DNA of 64,000 nucleotides, from NCBI GenBank assembly GCA_965229645.1, contig OZ245893.1, positions 1,798,001 through 1,862,000 on the forward strand, read 5' to 3'. Position 1 is the first letter of the stretch. Every line of letters starts with the position of its first letter. A program made the position numbers and the translations under genes. Of the stretch, positions 42,983-51,887 are shown one piece after another. The notes beneath the pieces are model-generated. The model saw nothing but the letters and a program-made list of their open reading frames with translations, searched no databases and had not been told where the DNA came from. This stretch comes from CAXQZM01 sp965229645 (lineage in GTDB: Bacteria > Pseudomonadota > Alphaproteobacteria > UBA7985).

Positions 42983-45019
42983 TTACATGGTTTCATCGAT
43001 GTAGACGTCGAAGAAGTTTTCAACGCAACGGCGATAGTCACCTTCGCGCAAGGCATCGTAGGCGGTCTGATATCCCACCAACTGGCAAGTGTTGGGACGA
43101 CTCCAGTCCTCTTCCCAGTTCAACCCAAGACCCGCGGCGGACCCGTTGGCGTCGAATTGCTTCATGCCCGCGCATCCAAGGATCTCGTCGTCAGGAACTG
43201 GCACGTCAAAGAAGTTCGCAAACTCCAGATAGTATTTGATCCGGTTGACGACCTGGGCCTTTTCCATGCTGCCGCCGCACTCAACGCCGCCGTTGATGAT
43301 GTTGACCGTGACACCAAAGCCCGCCTCGATCCCATTGGAGATGTCGCTTGCATTGGGCTCCCAGGTGCCGTCAATAACGTGCAGCATGGATGGCTTGGGG
43401 GGTTGCGGATAGACGAAGAAGAAAATGGCGCTGGCAAAGTTCAACCAAGTATCGGCAACCAATTCGGGGCTGTCGAGCAGGACGCGAACGTCCCCGAACA
43501 TGGCCTCAGAAAAGGGTCCGTAGTTGTAGTTGTAGCTAAGCTGCTTGGCACCACGACCAAAGTAACTCTTGAACTCGCCATCCTCGTAGGTGCCGCAGGG
43601 CCACGTCTGGCCTTGCCAAACGTCGGGGTTACACTCGCCGTTGTAGCCGCCCCGGTCGCCTTCGTACCATCCCATTTCACGAACATGCACGAGGGCCTGC
43701 CGCCACTCGGGCACGTCCCACCATTCGGCGTGGCCGCCCGTTTCTTGGGCAAAGTGGGCAAAGGTTGTGGCCAAAGAAACGCGGCAGATTTGTTCAGCGT
43801 CGCGGCCATCATGGTAGTCACCGCAGTAGGCAGGGAACTTTGCCACAGCTTGCAGGAACTTGCGATAGTCGTACTCAGGCGCCCGCTCTGGGAATAGGAA
43901 CTCGAAGTCCTCATCGGACATGAGAGCCTCGACACGCTGCACGTTACTCGGATTCGTCGGCATTCCTGGGGCGACTTGTTCAACCAAGTCGTTGTCGATG
44001 GTCCGCGTTGCGGCCGCTACCTGCTGGAAGTCTTCGCCGCTGGTCAACTGTGCCTCGTCGAACATGAGGGTGCTAAGCGCCATGATGACAGAGGGTTCAC
44101 TACTGGTCCCGTCACTTGAGCCGCTGCCATCGTCCGTTGCCGAATCTGCATCGCCCGTATAGAGGCTCCATGCGTCCTGCCAGGCGGTTCCTTCGCCAGG
44201 CGCATAGGCCCAGGCAACGCTGCTACACCAGGCTTGTGTCGGACCGTCGATACAGCGGTAGTTGGCACCTGCGTTGGAAACGATGGAGCCGCCCACATAA
44301 AACCCGCCTTCTTCATACGCAGGATAGTCCGATTCCTCGGCAGCGGTTTCTTCTTCACCGCTGGAGTTGTCGAAATTGAAGAGATCGTCCTCGTCTTGGC
44401 CGTCGTCGGAATCCGATGACCCGCCAGAATCGCCCGAGTCAGAAGAGGCGCTGGCAACGCCGACTTCTTTCCATGGGCCCCATTCGGAAGCACCCGGCTT
44501 GTCACCTTGTGTCCACCACTTTGCTTCCCAAACCATGCCGTCGGACGCGACGGTCTTGCCAGCTGTATAAACACTGCTCGCCGACCAGTCGTTGGCGGAC
44601 ATGCTCGGCAGGTCGCTGTCGATGGTTGGGGCAGTTTCGGACTCGGTGGACTCTTCACCCTTATCCGTTGCGTCTGAGTCGCCCGCGTCAGCGGTGGGTG
44701 TCGCCGCGTCCTCGGAGTCGGAAGCAGCGCTGTCAAGCAAAGACCAAGCTTGCTCCCACGCTACGCCGACGCCAGGTTCGTAGGCCCAGGCTGAGCCGGA
44801 ACACCAGGGGACCGTGGTACCTTCATTACAGATGTACGTCGCCCCGTTGTTGGTCACAATATCGCCGCCTGCGTAGGTGGTATCGGTATCGTAACTTGGA
44901 TAGGACTGCGCGAGCGCCTGGGTTGAAAACATGAGGCCAAGGGCCGAGCCCAGGACCCGTGTCGATAAGGACACGCCAACCTTGGGCAACCCAGGTGGCG
45001 GGGACAGATAGTGTTTCAT
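42983..45019 (-). CDS. Secreted GH19 chitinase with three chitin-binding-like modules
   Basis: 678 residues. Signal peptide cleaved after ALA (about residue 38). Module 1 (about 39-95) and module 3 (about 235-290) are near-duplicates with TYICNEG/NYRCIDG and W..GSAWAYEPG.G.AW..AWSL. Module 2 (about 145-190) is a typical CBM5/12 (YTAGKTV, WEAKWWTQGDKPG, WGPW). Acidic Ser/Asp linkers separate them. The C-terminal GH19 domain (about 330-678) has the catalytic Glu in HFAQETGGH and the YFGRGAKQLSYNYNYGPF motif. It degrades chitin outside the cell. Isolated gene with its own promoter region and double terminator; AAGG ribosome-binding site. Confidence 0.93.
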   Translation of the reverse strand: MKHYLSPPPGLPKVGVSLSTRVLGSALGLMFSTQALAQSYPSYDTDTTYAGGDIVTNNGATYICNEGTTVPWCSGSAWAYEPGVGVAWEQAWSLLDSAASDSEDAATPTADAGDSDATDKGEESTESETAPTIDSDLPSMSANDWSASSVYTAGKTVASDGMVWEAKWWTQGDKPGASEWGPWKEVGVASASSDSGDSGGSSDSDDGQDEDDLFNFDNSSGEEETAAEESDYPAYEEGGFYVGGSIVSNAGANYRCIDGPTQAWCSSVAWAYAPGEGTAWQDAWSLYTGDADSATDDGSGSSDGTSSEPSVIMALSTLMFDEAQLTSGEDFQQVAAATRTIDNDLVEQVAPGMPTNPSNVQRVEALMSDEDFEFLFPERAPEYDYRKFLQAVAKFPAYCGDYHDGRDAEQICRVSLATTFAHFAQETGGHAEWWDVPEWRQALVHVREMGWYEGDRGGYNGECNPDVWQGQTWPCGTYEDGEFKSYFGRGAKQLSYNYNYGPFSEAMFGDVRVLLDSPELVADTWLNFASAIFFFVYPQPPKPSMLHVIDGTWEPNASDISNGIEAGFGVTVNIINGGVECGGSMEKAQVVNRIKYYLEFANFFDVPVPDDEILGCAGMKQFDANGSAAGLGLNWEEDWSRPNTCQLVGYQTAYDALREGDYRRCVENFFDVYIDETM

Positions 45020-45086
45020 TTCTTTAACCTTTCGAATTTTGCGCGCATCAGCGCCGTCTTTCTCTAAACACGGTCGGTTGTGCTTT

Positions 45087-45115
45087 TATTCAAAATTTCT
45101 TGATCCAGAGTTCAA
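45087..45115 (-). promoter_or_regulatory. Candidate promoter of the chitinase gene
   Basis: On the minus strand TTGAAC (45115-45110) and TGAATA (45092-45087) are 17 bp apart, about 70 bp before the start codon. A weak sigma-70-like match in an AT-rich region. Confidence 0.35.
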
Positions 45116-45451
45116 GTGATCGGACGCTGTTTCATGAGGCTTAAGGAAAAATCAAACGACTCTTTTAAGATGACGAAATATGTAAATGACCCTTGTTAAA
45201 GTGCAACGCCTTCTATCAATTTCGCGAAGAGGAAATGGACGGGATAGGGAGGCTTCGGTTTCCATTTCTGTTGGTCTGAAATCGATTCTGCGACCTTGGT
45301 TAAAAAACCTCCGCATGGCCGAAGACGGCAATTTCCCTTATGTGGTGGCAAATCTCAGCGCTACCCGCAAAATGTTGTGGACGCTCTCTTGACAGATTGG
45401 ATCATACCAGCTGCGATTTCAATGACCTCCAGTATCACTCTGAGATTTTTG
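45116..45451. other. Gene-free region upstream of the chitinase
   Basis: About 340 bp, AT-richer than the genes around it. A 68-codon open frame (45186-45392) lacks a ribosome-binding site and any recognisable similarity. Nothing else supported. Confidence 0.4.
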
Positions 45452-45510
45452 AAGTCCATTGAGGCGGATGGTCCCCCAAGTCGATTGCGCCAATCGACTT
45501 GGATTCCGTT
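45452..45510. repeat. 60-bp palindromic element P3, full copy at an isomerase stop codon
   Basis: Perfect AAGTCGATTG-CGC-CAATCGACTT with flanks CCATTGAGGCGGATGG and GGATTCCGTT, matching 40.2 kb over almost 60 bp. The isomerase stop begins 7 bp after CAATCGACTTGGA, exactly as for mmsA at 21.4 kb. Confidence 0.7.
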
Positions 45511-46359
45511 TTAGCACAGGTCCATGAATCTTTGTTTGGCCGTTGCCAGCACCGTTTCTGGCGACCGTTGCCACCAGGTGTCTTGGGAGAAAATTTCGAC
45601 CTCGCATGGGCCTTGATAGCCTGCCGCTTCGACCAAGGCGCGGATTCCACGGATGTCGGCGACGCCATCGCCCATCATGCCACGATCCAGGAGCATGTGG
45701 CGGGTGGTTTCGAGCCAATCGCACAGATGAAACCCAAAGATGCGCCCCTGCGCTGCGGCTAGGCTTGTGGCCAAAGTACTGTCCCACCAAACATGGTATA
45801 TATCGACGGCGATCCCGAGCCAGGGGGTATCGACTGCGTGGCAGATGTTTAGGGCCTCCGCGACGGTAAACAGGCAGGTACGGTTACCGCCAAACATGGG
45901 ATTGAGGGGTTCAAGTGCCAACTTCACGCCCTGGTCTTGGGCACGGTGCGCAGCCCATGCAAGGCGTTCGGCCAAGCGCTCCTGGCTCACCTTGAGCCCC
46001 CTGCTTCCAGGCTCGCTCCCCCCTGTTACAATGGTTAGAACAGGCGCGCCCAGGGCCGCAGCCATGTCGATGGAGGCCTTGATTGCGTCGTCCGAGCCCG
46101 CTTCGCGGCCCGTCAAGTAGGGGGTTCGGCACAGGCCATCGACGCGCAGCCCCGCCGCGCGCACCTGCTCGCCAAGGCGCACAGGGTCTTGGACCTCCCG
46201 CTGCCAAAACACCAGCCCGCCGTAGCCTTGGGCTGCGCACGCCTCAATGACCTGCGCGGACGACCATCCCTGGCCGAACCCGTCCAGATTGTGCCCCAAA
46301 GTGGCCGTGTTGAGACTAAGCCACTGCGTGTCGCTCGTAAAATCGCGCAAGGGAATCAC
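45511..46359 (-). CDS. Sugar phosphate isomerase/epimerase-like TIM-barrel protein
   Basis: 282 residues of the xylose-isomerase-like AP endonuclease 2 fold. Metal-binding positions are plausible in LALEPLNP (Glu), GIAVDIYHVWWD (Asp, His), FGFHLCDW (His, Asp) and CEVEIFS (Glu). GTG start at 46359 overlaps the DUF993 stop by GTGA. Last gene of the acyl-CoA dehydrogenase operon. Probably isomerises or epimerises a keto or sugar-acid intermediate; substrate unknown. Confidence 0.85.
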   Translation of the reverse strand: MIPLRDFTSDTQWLSLNTATLGHNLDGFGQGWSSAQVIEACAAQGYGGLVFWQREVQDPVRLGEQVRAAGLRVDGLCRTPYLTGREAGSDDAIKASIDMAAALGAPVLTIVTGGSEPGSRGLKVSQERLAERLAWAAHRAQDQGVKLALEPLNPMFGGNRTCLFTVAEALNICHAVDTPWLGIAVDIYHVWWDSTLATSLAAAQGRIFGFHLCDWLETTRHMLLDRGMMGDGVADIRGIRALVEAAGYQGPCEVEIFSQDTWWQRSPETVLATAKQRFMDLC

Positions 46360-47507
46360 CCTATACCATAGAGCGCTAGCAGCCGATTCATTCTTCGCAC
46401 CGCCAACTCGGGGTCTCGCAACAGGCCTGCTTGGTCGGCCAAGCGAAAGCAGTCGATAAAGTAGGGTAAGGGACGCATGGCTTGCGCGCCGCCGAGCATG
46501 ACGAAGTGGTCTTGAAACCCGTTGAGCCAGGCCAAGAATACGACGCCGGTTTTGTAGTATTGGGTTGGCGCCTGAAAAATATGGCGTGCGAGGGGCAGTG
46601 TCGGGGTCAGCGTTGCATAAAACCCCGCCGAATCGCCGTGCGTCAGCTGGTCGATGGCCCGCGCCGCCGCTGCGGCCAAGGGATCAAAGATGCCGAGCAA
46701 AGCGTGGGAGTGGCCGTGGGCGTCCCCAGCGATCAGTTCGGGATAGTTGAAGTCGTCGCCTGTGTACATTTTCACCCCGCCGGGCAAACGCCGCCGGAGG
46801 ACGATTTCTTTGGTCTTGTCGAGCAGCGAAATTTTGATCCCGTCGATCTTCGCCTGGTTTGCGGTGATGATGTTTAGAACCGTTTCCATGGCAGGTTCAA
46901 AATCATCCGTGCCCCAATAGCCCGCGAGTTGTGGGTCGAACATGGGGCCGAGCCAGTGCAAAATCACGGGTTGATCGCACAGCGCCAAGACATCCGTATA
47001 GAGGCGAGCATAGTCTTGAGGTCCTTTGGCAACCCGCGCCAGGGCTCGGCTGGCCATGAGGATCAGGCGGGCGTCAAGGGCCTGGATCGCCTCAATTTGC
47101 TCAGCGTAGGCGCGGTATACATCCTCAAGATCCTTGGCGTCCTTGGGGTCGAGCGAGTCGGTCCCGCAGCCGCTGAAGACCCGTGCCTTGGGCAGTTCTG
47201 TGCGCGTTTGCCGGATCAGCTCCAGCGCGCCCGTCCAATCGAGGCCCATGCCGCGCTGGGCGGTGTCCATGGCCTCGGCGATGCCCAAGCCTAGCTCCGC
47301 CAAGTGGTGGCGGAATTTGAGGGTTGCCGCCCAGTCGATGGCGGCGGGACCCGAGGGGTCGCTGGCGGCCAAGGGGTCGGCGACCACATGCGCCGCTGAG
47401 AATACGACTCGACACGGGTCCTGGCCCATCGGCCCCCCCTCAAGGGGTTGGTTGACCAAGGTATAGGGGTGAAGCGCGCCCTTCGAGTTTGGAAAATGGA
47501 TCTGCAT
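46356..47507 (-). CDS. DUF993 protein of the dihydrodipicolinate-synthase-like superfamily
   Basis: 383 residues; recognised as DUF993, a TIM-barrel group related to DapA-type aldolases. Conserved-looking stretches: GMGLDWTGALELI, VFSGCGTDSLD, VILHWLGPMFDPQLAGYWG, DGIKISLLDK (with the Lys expected to form a Schiff base) and MYTGDDFNYPELI. Usually found beside sugar isomerases and oxidoreductases, as here. GGAG precedes the start. Likely an aldolase or lyase acting on a sugar-acid-like compound. Confidence 0.82.
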   Translation of the reverse strand: MQIHFPNSKGALHPYTLVNQPLEGGPMGQDPCRVVFSAAHVVADPLAASDPSGPAAIDWAATLKFRHHLAELGLGIAEAMDTAQRGMGLDWTGALELIRQTRTELPKARVFSGCGTDSLDPKDAKDLEDVYRAYAEQIEAIQALDARLILMASRALARVAKGPQDYARLYTDVLALCDQPVILHWLGPMFDPQLAGYWGTDDFEPAMETVLNIITANQAKIDGIKISLLDKTKEIVLRRRLPGGVKMYTGDDFNYPELIAGDAHGHSHALLGIFDPLAAAAARAIDQLTHGDSAGFYATLTPTLPLARHIFQAPTQYYKTGVVFLAWLNGFQDHFVMLGGAQAMRPLPYFIDCFRLADQAGLLRDPELAVRRMNRLLALYGIG

Positions 47508-47537
47508 CTTGGCTCCAGATTGTTGCGATAACGTGGC

Positions 47538-48302
47538 TTAGAAGCGCGGCACAAGCATGCCCGCGTCGGCGGAGATAACTTGCCCCGTCGTATAGGGCAG
47601 CGCCCCCGTTGCCAAACTCGCGACGATGCGCCCGACCTCCTCGGGCGTGCCGACGCGCGGGATTAGGGTCAGGCCATCGCGGGCGCGTTCAGCGTAGGTG
47701 TCGATTACCGCCTGCGTCATGTCCGTATCGATCAAGCCCGGTTGCACATCGTAGACGCGAATGTTCTCAGGTCCCAGGCGCACGGCAAAGTTCTGGCTAA
47801 TCATGGCCGCTGCGGCTTTGGAGGCGGCGTATTCGCTGCGCGTCACTGCCGCCGCGCGCGCGTTGGCGGAGGTGATGGTGATGATGGAATGGAAGTGGTC
47901 TGGATCACGCGCGCGCGCCACGAGACGCTGGGCAAAGGCTTGGGTCAAAAAAAAGACCGCCTTTGCGTTGACTTGGTGACAGCGATCCCAGCTGGCCTCG
48001 GTCACCTCGAGCAAATCGCCGCGCGCCAGGACCCCAACCCCCGCGTTGTTGACCAGGGTCGTGAGCGGCCCCAACTCGCGCTCAATCGTCGCCAAGGCAG
48101 GGCCATGGGCCGCGAGATCGGCGACGTCAAAGGGGACCGCCAGCGCGGGCCCAAGGTCGGCAACTTCTGCGACAGCGGCGGCCAGTTCCGCGCTGTCCTC
48201 GGGCCCGTTCAGGGCAAGGGCGAACCCTGCCGCCGCAAGCGCCTTAGCCGCGCTCAGACCGATCCCGCGGCTCGACCCCGTAATCAGCGCAACGTGCGTC
48301 AT
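47538..48302 (-). CDS. SDR oxidoreductase, FabG-like
   Basis: 254 residues: TGSSRGIG cofactor motif, NNAGVG, active-site Ser in TSANARAA and YAASK. The nearest described groups are 3-oxoacyl-ACP reductases and 3-hydroxyacyl or sugar dehydrogenases. Start overlaps the acyl-CoA dehydrogenase stop by ATGA. In context it may oxidise the hydroxyacyl product formed after hydration. Confidence 0.9.
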   Translation of the reverse strand: MTHVALITGSSRGIGLSAAKALAAAGFALALNGPEDSAELAAAVAEVADLGPALAVPFDVADLAAHGPALATIERELGPLTTLVNNAGVGVLARGDLLEVTEASWDRCHQVNAKAVFFLTQAFAQRLVARARDPDHFHSIITITSANARAAAVTRSEYAASKAAAAMISQNFAVRLGPENIRVYDVQPGLIDTDMTQAVIDTYAERARDGLTLIPRVGTPEEVGRIVASLATGALPYTTGQVISADAGMLVPRF

Positions 48303-49444
48303 GCGCGCGGTCCCGATTTCAGGAGTTCGCGCGCGATGATGGTCCGCTGGATCTGGTTGGTTCCTTCGTAGATTTGGGTGATTTTGGCGTCCCGATACAG
48401 CCGTTCGACCTCAAAACCGCGAATGTAGCCCGAGCCGCCGAACATCTGGACGGCGTCGGCGGTCCGCACCACAGCCACATCGCTGGCGAAGCACTTGGCC
48501 ATAGAACAGGCCTTGGTCGCCGCCTCCCCCGCGTCCAACTTGTGCGCCGCCGAATGCACCAACAGCCGGGCGGCTTCCGTATCCTTGGCCATGTCGGCGA
48601 ACATCCACTGCAGGCCCTGAAAATCGGCCAAGGCTTGCCCAAACTGTCGGCGCGTTTGGGCATAAGCAAGGCTCGCCTCCAGCCCCGCTTGGGCGATGCC
48701 GACCGCGAGCGCGGCGATCCCAACGCGCCCTTTGTCCAGGACCGACATCATCATATGAAACCCCCGCCCTTCGGCACCCAACAGCGCCGTTTCGGGCAGG
48801 CGCACATCGTCGAACATCAAAGGCCCCACTTGGCTCGCCCGCTGACCCATCTTGCTTTCCTTGGGGCCGCGCGTAACGCCTGGGGCATGGAGGTCCACGA
48901 TGAAGATCGACATACCTCGATGCCCCGCTTCGGGGTCGGTGCGCGCCAGGACAAATCCCAGATCGGCGATGGGGGCGTTGTGGATCCAGATCTTGCTGCC
49001 GTTCAGGCGCCAACCGCCCGCCTCTTGGACCGCGCGCGTACGCAGGCTCGACACATCGGTGCCCGCGTCGGCCTCGGTAAGGCAATAGGCGACTTTGGTG
49101 TGCATGGCCAAAATATCGGCCAGGTGCGCCCCTTGCTGAGCGTCGGTGCCATGCTGGACCAGCAAAGTCGAAATCAGTTCCACCAGGCCGCATTGATCGG
49201 CGATGGACGCGTAGCCGCGACTGAGCTCTTCCATAATCAGCGCGTAGCTCAGCGTGTCAAACCCAGGCCCGCCCAGGGACTCGGGAACGCCGACCCCAAA
49301 CAGGCCCAACTCCGCCATCTGCGCGTAAATATCTGCAGGAAAGCGCTCCTCCCTGTCCAGCGCCTGCGCCTGGGGGCGCACCACATCGTCGGCAAATTTG
49401 CGCGCCAGATCTCGCACTTGCAGGTGGGTCGGTGTTAGATACAT
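48299..49444 (-). CDS. Acyl-CoA dehydrogenase
   Basis: FAD enzyme introducing a 2,3-double bond in an acyl-CoA, 381 residues. FAD/substrate motifs CLTEADAGTDVSSL and IWIHNAPIADLG; catalytic Glu in YEGTNQIQRTIIARELL, the short- or branched-chain position. ATG 49444 starts the family N-terminus (YLTPTHLQVRDLARKFA), with GGAAG upstream. First gene of a four-gene operon, directly preceded by the operator at 49459-49478. Confidence 0.94.
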   Translation of the reverse strand: MYLTPTHLQVRDLARKFADDVVRPQAQALDREERFPADIYAQMAELGLFGVGVPESLGGPGFDTLSYALIMEELSRGYASIADQCGLVELISTLLVQHGTDAQQGAHLADILAMHTKVAYCLTEADAGTDVSSLRTRAVQEAGGWRLNGSKIWIHNAPIADLGFVLARTDPEAGHRGMSIFIVDLHAPGVTRGPKESKMGQRASQVGPLMFDDVRLPETALLGAEGRGFHMMMSVLDKGRVGIAALAVGIAQAGLEASLAYAQTRRQFGQALADFQGLQWMFADMAKDTEAARLLVHSAAHKLDAGEAATKACSMAKCFASDVAVVRTADAVQMFGGSGYIRGFEVERLYRDAKITQIYEGTNQIQRTIIARELLKSGPRA

Positions 49445-49458
49445 GTTTTTGAGCTTCC

Positions 49459-49478
49459 AAGTAACCAAATAGTTACTT
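49459..49478. promoter_or_regulatory. Operator shared with the CoA-transferase operon
   Basis: AAGTAACCAAATAGTTACTT: 7-bp perfect arms AAGTAAC/GTTACTT around a 6-bp centre, 14 bp before the acyl-CoA dehydrogenase start. It matches the site at 53491-53510 in 18 of 20 positions. Size and symmetry fit a TetR-family dimer. The regulator is not identified in the window. Confidence 0.75.
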
Positions 49479-49510
49479 ATCCAGAGGCTAGCGCGGTTTC
49501 AAGTGACTTA

Positions 49511-49705
49511 TACCAGCGGCGAATGAGAATGACTCTAATGATCGCTGGTATAAGGGCCGCGACTGCGGCCCCCGTAGCGGCCCCGAGAATAGCGGACACG
49601 CGCCTCGGGGTATAAGCGAAGGCCCCGTCGGAGGCGAAACGCGAAGCGTTTCTGCCGTGAGACACGAAACGGTCATAAAAGTGTCAACTTTTATGACCGT
49701 TGGTA
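49511..49705 (+). repeat. MITE copy R8
   Basis: 195 bp, TACCAGCGGCG ... CCGTTGGTA, with perfect TTA duplications at 49508-49510 and 49706-49708. Simple copy without module array, lying between the divergent acyl-CoA dehydrogenase and aldo/keto reductase genes. Confidence 0.95.
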
Positions 49706-49795
49706 TTAGGGCTTGTCTGCGCATGGGAATTGCCTAGGATTAGGCCCAGAGTCTACCTATGATTTTATCCTGGTTCTGAAATTTGGAGGTCCCTG

Positions 49796-50815
49796 ATGCG
49801 CCCAACCGATAAAAACACACTCGGCCGTGTTGATCTGGAGGTTACGGCCTTTGGCCTCGGCACCGCGCCGATGGGGAATATCTTTCGGGAAATCGACGAA
49901 GAAACCTCCGATGCCATGTACCAAACCGCCTGGGACGCAGGGGTTCGGTTTTTCGATACGGCCCCTATGTACGGCCACGGACTTTCGGAACTGCGAACGG
50001 GCCATTCCCTTAGATGGAAAGACCGCGACGATTTTGTGCTGTCTTCCAAGGTTGGCCGCATATTGAAGCCCGCGTCTAAAGACAGCATTGAGTACGCGCC
50101 GTGGACCAACGCGGGCCGTTTCACCATGCACTTTGACTATAGCTACGACGGCACCATGCGCGCGTTTGAGGACAGCCTCCAGCGTCTCAACCTAGAGCGC
50201 ATGGATCTATGCTTCATCCACGATATCGACCGATTTACCCGCGGCGATGCCCAGCCCGAGGTGTTCCAGCAAGCCATGGACGGGGCCTGGAAGGCCTTGA
50301 GCGATTTGCGCGATCAGGGTGTGGTCAAGGCCATTGGCGTTGGCGTCAACGAGTGGCAGGTGTGCCATGAGGCGCTCAAGCAGCGCGACTTTGACTGCTT
50401 CTTGCTCGCGGGGCGTTACACCTTGCTCGAACAAGAAGCCTTGGATGAATTTCTGCCCCTGTGCGAAGCCCGGCAAGCTTCGGTCGTGGTTGGCGGCGGC
50501 TTCAATTCGGGGATTTTGGCAACGGGCGCGATCGAGGGTGCCAAGTACAACTACGCCCCCGCCCCCGCCGACATTTTGGACAAGACCCGCAAGATCGAGC
50601 GCGTTTGCGCAGACCACGACGTGCCCCTGCCCGCCGCAGCGTTGCAATTTGTTGTGGCGCATCCCGCCGTCGCGAGTTTTCTCGCAGGGACGCGAACCGT
50701 CGCCCAATTGCAGCAAAATATGGACTGGTTCAGCCACCCCATCCCTGCCGAATTTTGGCAAGCGCTCAAAGACCAGGGCTTGCTGCGCGCCGACGCGCCG
50801 ACGCCTAAACCTTGA
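49796..50815 (+). CDS. Aldo/keto reductase, D-threo-aldose 1-dehydrogenase-like
   Basis: 339 residues. AKR tetrad visible: Asp and Tyr in FFDTAPMYGHG, Lys in LSSKVGR, His in CFIHDID. The NHDYSYDG-like central part and overall length match L-fucose/D-threo-aldose dehydrogenases and pyridoxal dehydrogenases, which oxidise the sugar C1 to a lactone. GGAGG 7 bp upstream. Its 3' end overlaps the convergent Dabb gene by 11 bp. May belong to the same catabolic region as the DUF993/isomerase operon. Confidence 0.9.
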   Translation: MRPTDKNTLGRVDLEVTAFGLGTAPMGNIFREIDEETSDAMYQTAWDAGVRFFDTAPMYGHGLSELRTGHSLRWKDRDDFVLSSKVGRILKPASKDSIEYAPWTNAGRFTMHFDYSYDGTMRAFEDSLQRLNLERMDLCFIHDIDRFTRGDAQPEVFQQAMDGAWKALSDLRDQGVVKAIGVGVNEWQVCHEALKQRDFDCFLLAGRYTLLEQEALDEFLPLCEARQASVVVGGGFNSGILATGAIEGAKYNYAPAPADILDKTRKIERVCADHDVPLPAAALQFVVAHPAVASFLAGTRTVAQLQQNMDWFSHPIPAEFWQALKDQGLLRADAPTPKP

Positions 50816-51116
50816 AGTCTATTACAAAGACACCTTCTAGACCGTTTCGCGTTGCCTCGACGATCTGGGCGCCGACGGCTTGGTGCGCGGGGTGGACCAG
50901 GTAGGCGTCGCGGGCGGCCTCATCGTGGAAATCAAACCAAAACAGATCCTGAAACCCGCGGACCAACTCGGTTTCAACGCTGATGTTGCGCCGCGTTTGA
51001 AAGTCCAAAATGCCGTCTATGTGCTGATCTAAGGCTCGCAGGTCTGCATAAAGACGCTGCTTATGGGCGTCGTCCACATCAGGACGGAATCGAAGGGCAA
51101 CAAGATGGCGGATCAT
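50805..51116 (-). CDS. Dabb (stress-responsive alpha/beta barrel) protein
   Basis: 103-residue single-domain Dabb protein: begins MIRHLVALRFRPDV and has FWFDFHDEAARDAYLVHPAHQA, the family signature. Such proteins form dimeric ferredoxin-like barrels; some act as cyclases or small-molecule binders. Located 3 bp after the enoyl-CoA hydratase gene, so in the CoA-transferase operon. Exact role unknown. Confidence 0.88.
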   Translation of the reverse strand: MIRHLVALRFRPDVDDAHKQRLYADLRALDQHIDGILDFQTRRNISVETELVRGFQDLFWFDFHDEAARDAYLVHPAHQAVGAQIVEATRNGLEGVFVIDFKV

Positions 51117-51119
51117 GGT

Positions 51120-51887
51120 CTAATCTGCTGAAAAATCGGGGGGGCGTTTGGCGCGGAAGGCCGCAAGGCCGCGTTTCAAATCGGTCGAGCCCGCGGCAAG
51201 TTGCCCCGCAAAACTCTCGAGCACGCGCTCGCGCTCTTCCCCCTCGGCGGCGTTGATCATCATTTTGGTGGCGATGCTGGCCTGGGGGCTGCGGCGGCGG
51301 AGGCTTTGGGCCAAGTCTTCGGCGGCGCGCAGGCCTGTGCCGCTCGCCACGACTCGATCTACGATCCCTAAGGCCTGGGCTTCGTCGGCGCTTAGCACCT
51401 CGCCCATGAGGGCCATGCGCCGCACGGGTTGCGCGCCAAAGCGCCGTACCGCGCGTTGCGTCCCCGACCAGCCTGGAATGATGCCGAGGCTGGTTTCGGG
51501 TTGGCCGATCTTGATGTGCTGTTCCGCGATGCGCAGGTCCGCGCAGGCGGCGAGTTCGAGTCCCCCGCCCAAGGCATGGCCTTGCATGACAAGGATGAGG
51601 GGTTGCAGAACGCGCGCCAGGGCGTCGAACGTTTCATGGCCTTCCCGTACCCAAAATCGGGCAAAGGATTCGGGCGATAGGTCCCCCCAACCGTCGATGT
51701 CGCCCCCAGCGCAGAACACCTGCCCCGTGCTGGACAGGATCACGACGCGGGCGTCGCTGCGCTCGAGCTCACGGCATTTCTCCCGCAAGGCCGCCATCAT
51801 GGCGGCGTCGAGGGCGTTGCGTTTTTCGGGGCGGTTTAGACGCAGATGGGCAACGGGGCCTTGGTAACTAAGCTCCACCGCGCTCAT
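51120..51887 (-). CDS. Enoyl-CoA hydratase/isomerase
   Basis: 255-residue crotonase-fold enzyme. CoA-binding LNRPEKRNALD, oxyanion-hole GGDIDGWG (Gly-Gly-Asp) and HALGGGLELAAC, and a Glu in the SLGIIPGWSGTQR region at the usual catalytic position are visible. Coupled to the CoA-transferase by ATGA. Probably hydrates an enoyl-CoA from the shared-operator pathway. Confidence 0.93.
   Translation of the reverse strand: MSAVELSYQGPVAHLRLNRPEKRNALDAAMMAALREKCRELERSDARVVILSSTGQVFCAGGDIDGWGDLSPESFARFWVREGHETFDALARVLQPLILVMQGHALGGGLELAACADLRIAEQHIKIGQPETSLGIIPGWSGTQRAVRRFGAQPVRRMALMGEVLSADEAQALGIVDRVVASGTGLRAAEDLAQSLRRRSPQASIATKMMINAAEGEERERVLESFAGQLAAGSTDLKRGLAAFRAKRPPDFSAD

Noticed and set aside
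45186..45392. 68-codon open frame upstream of the chitinase
   Set aside because: No ribosome-binding site, no recognisable family, unusual composition.
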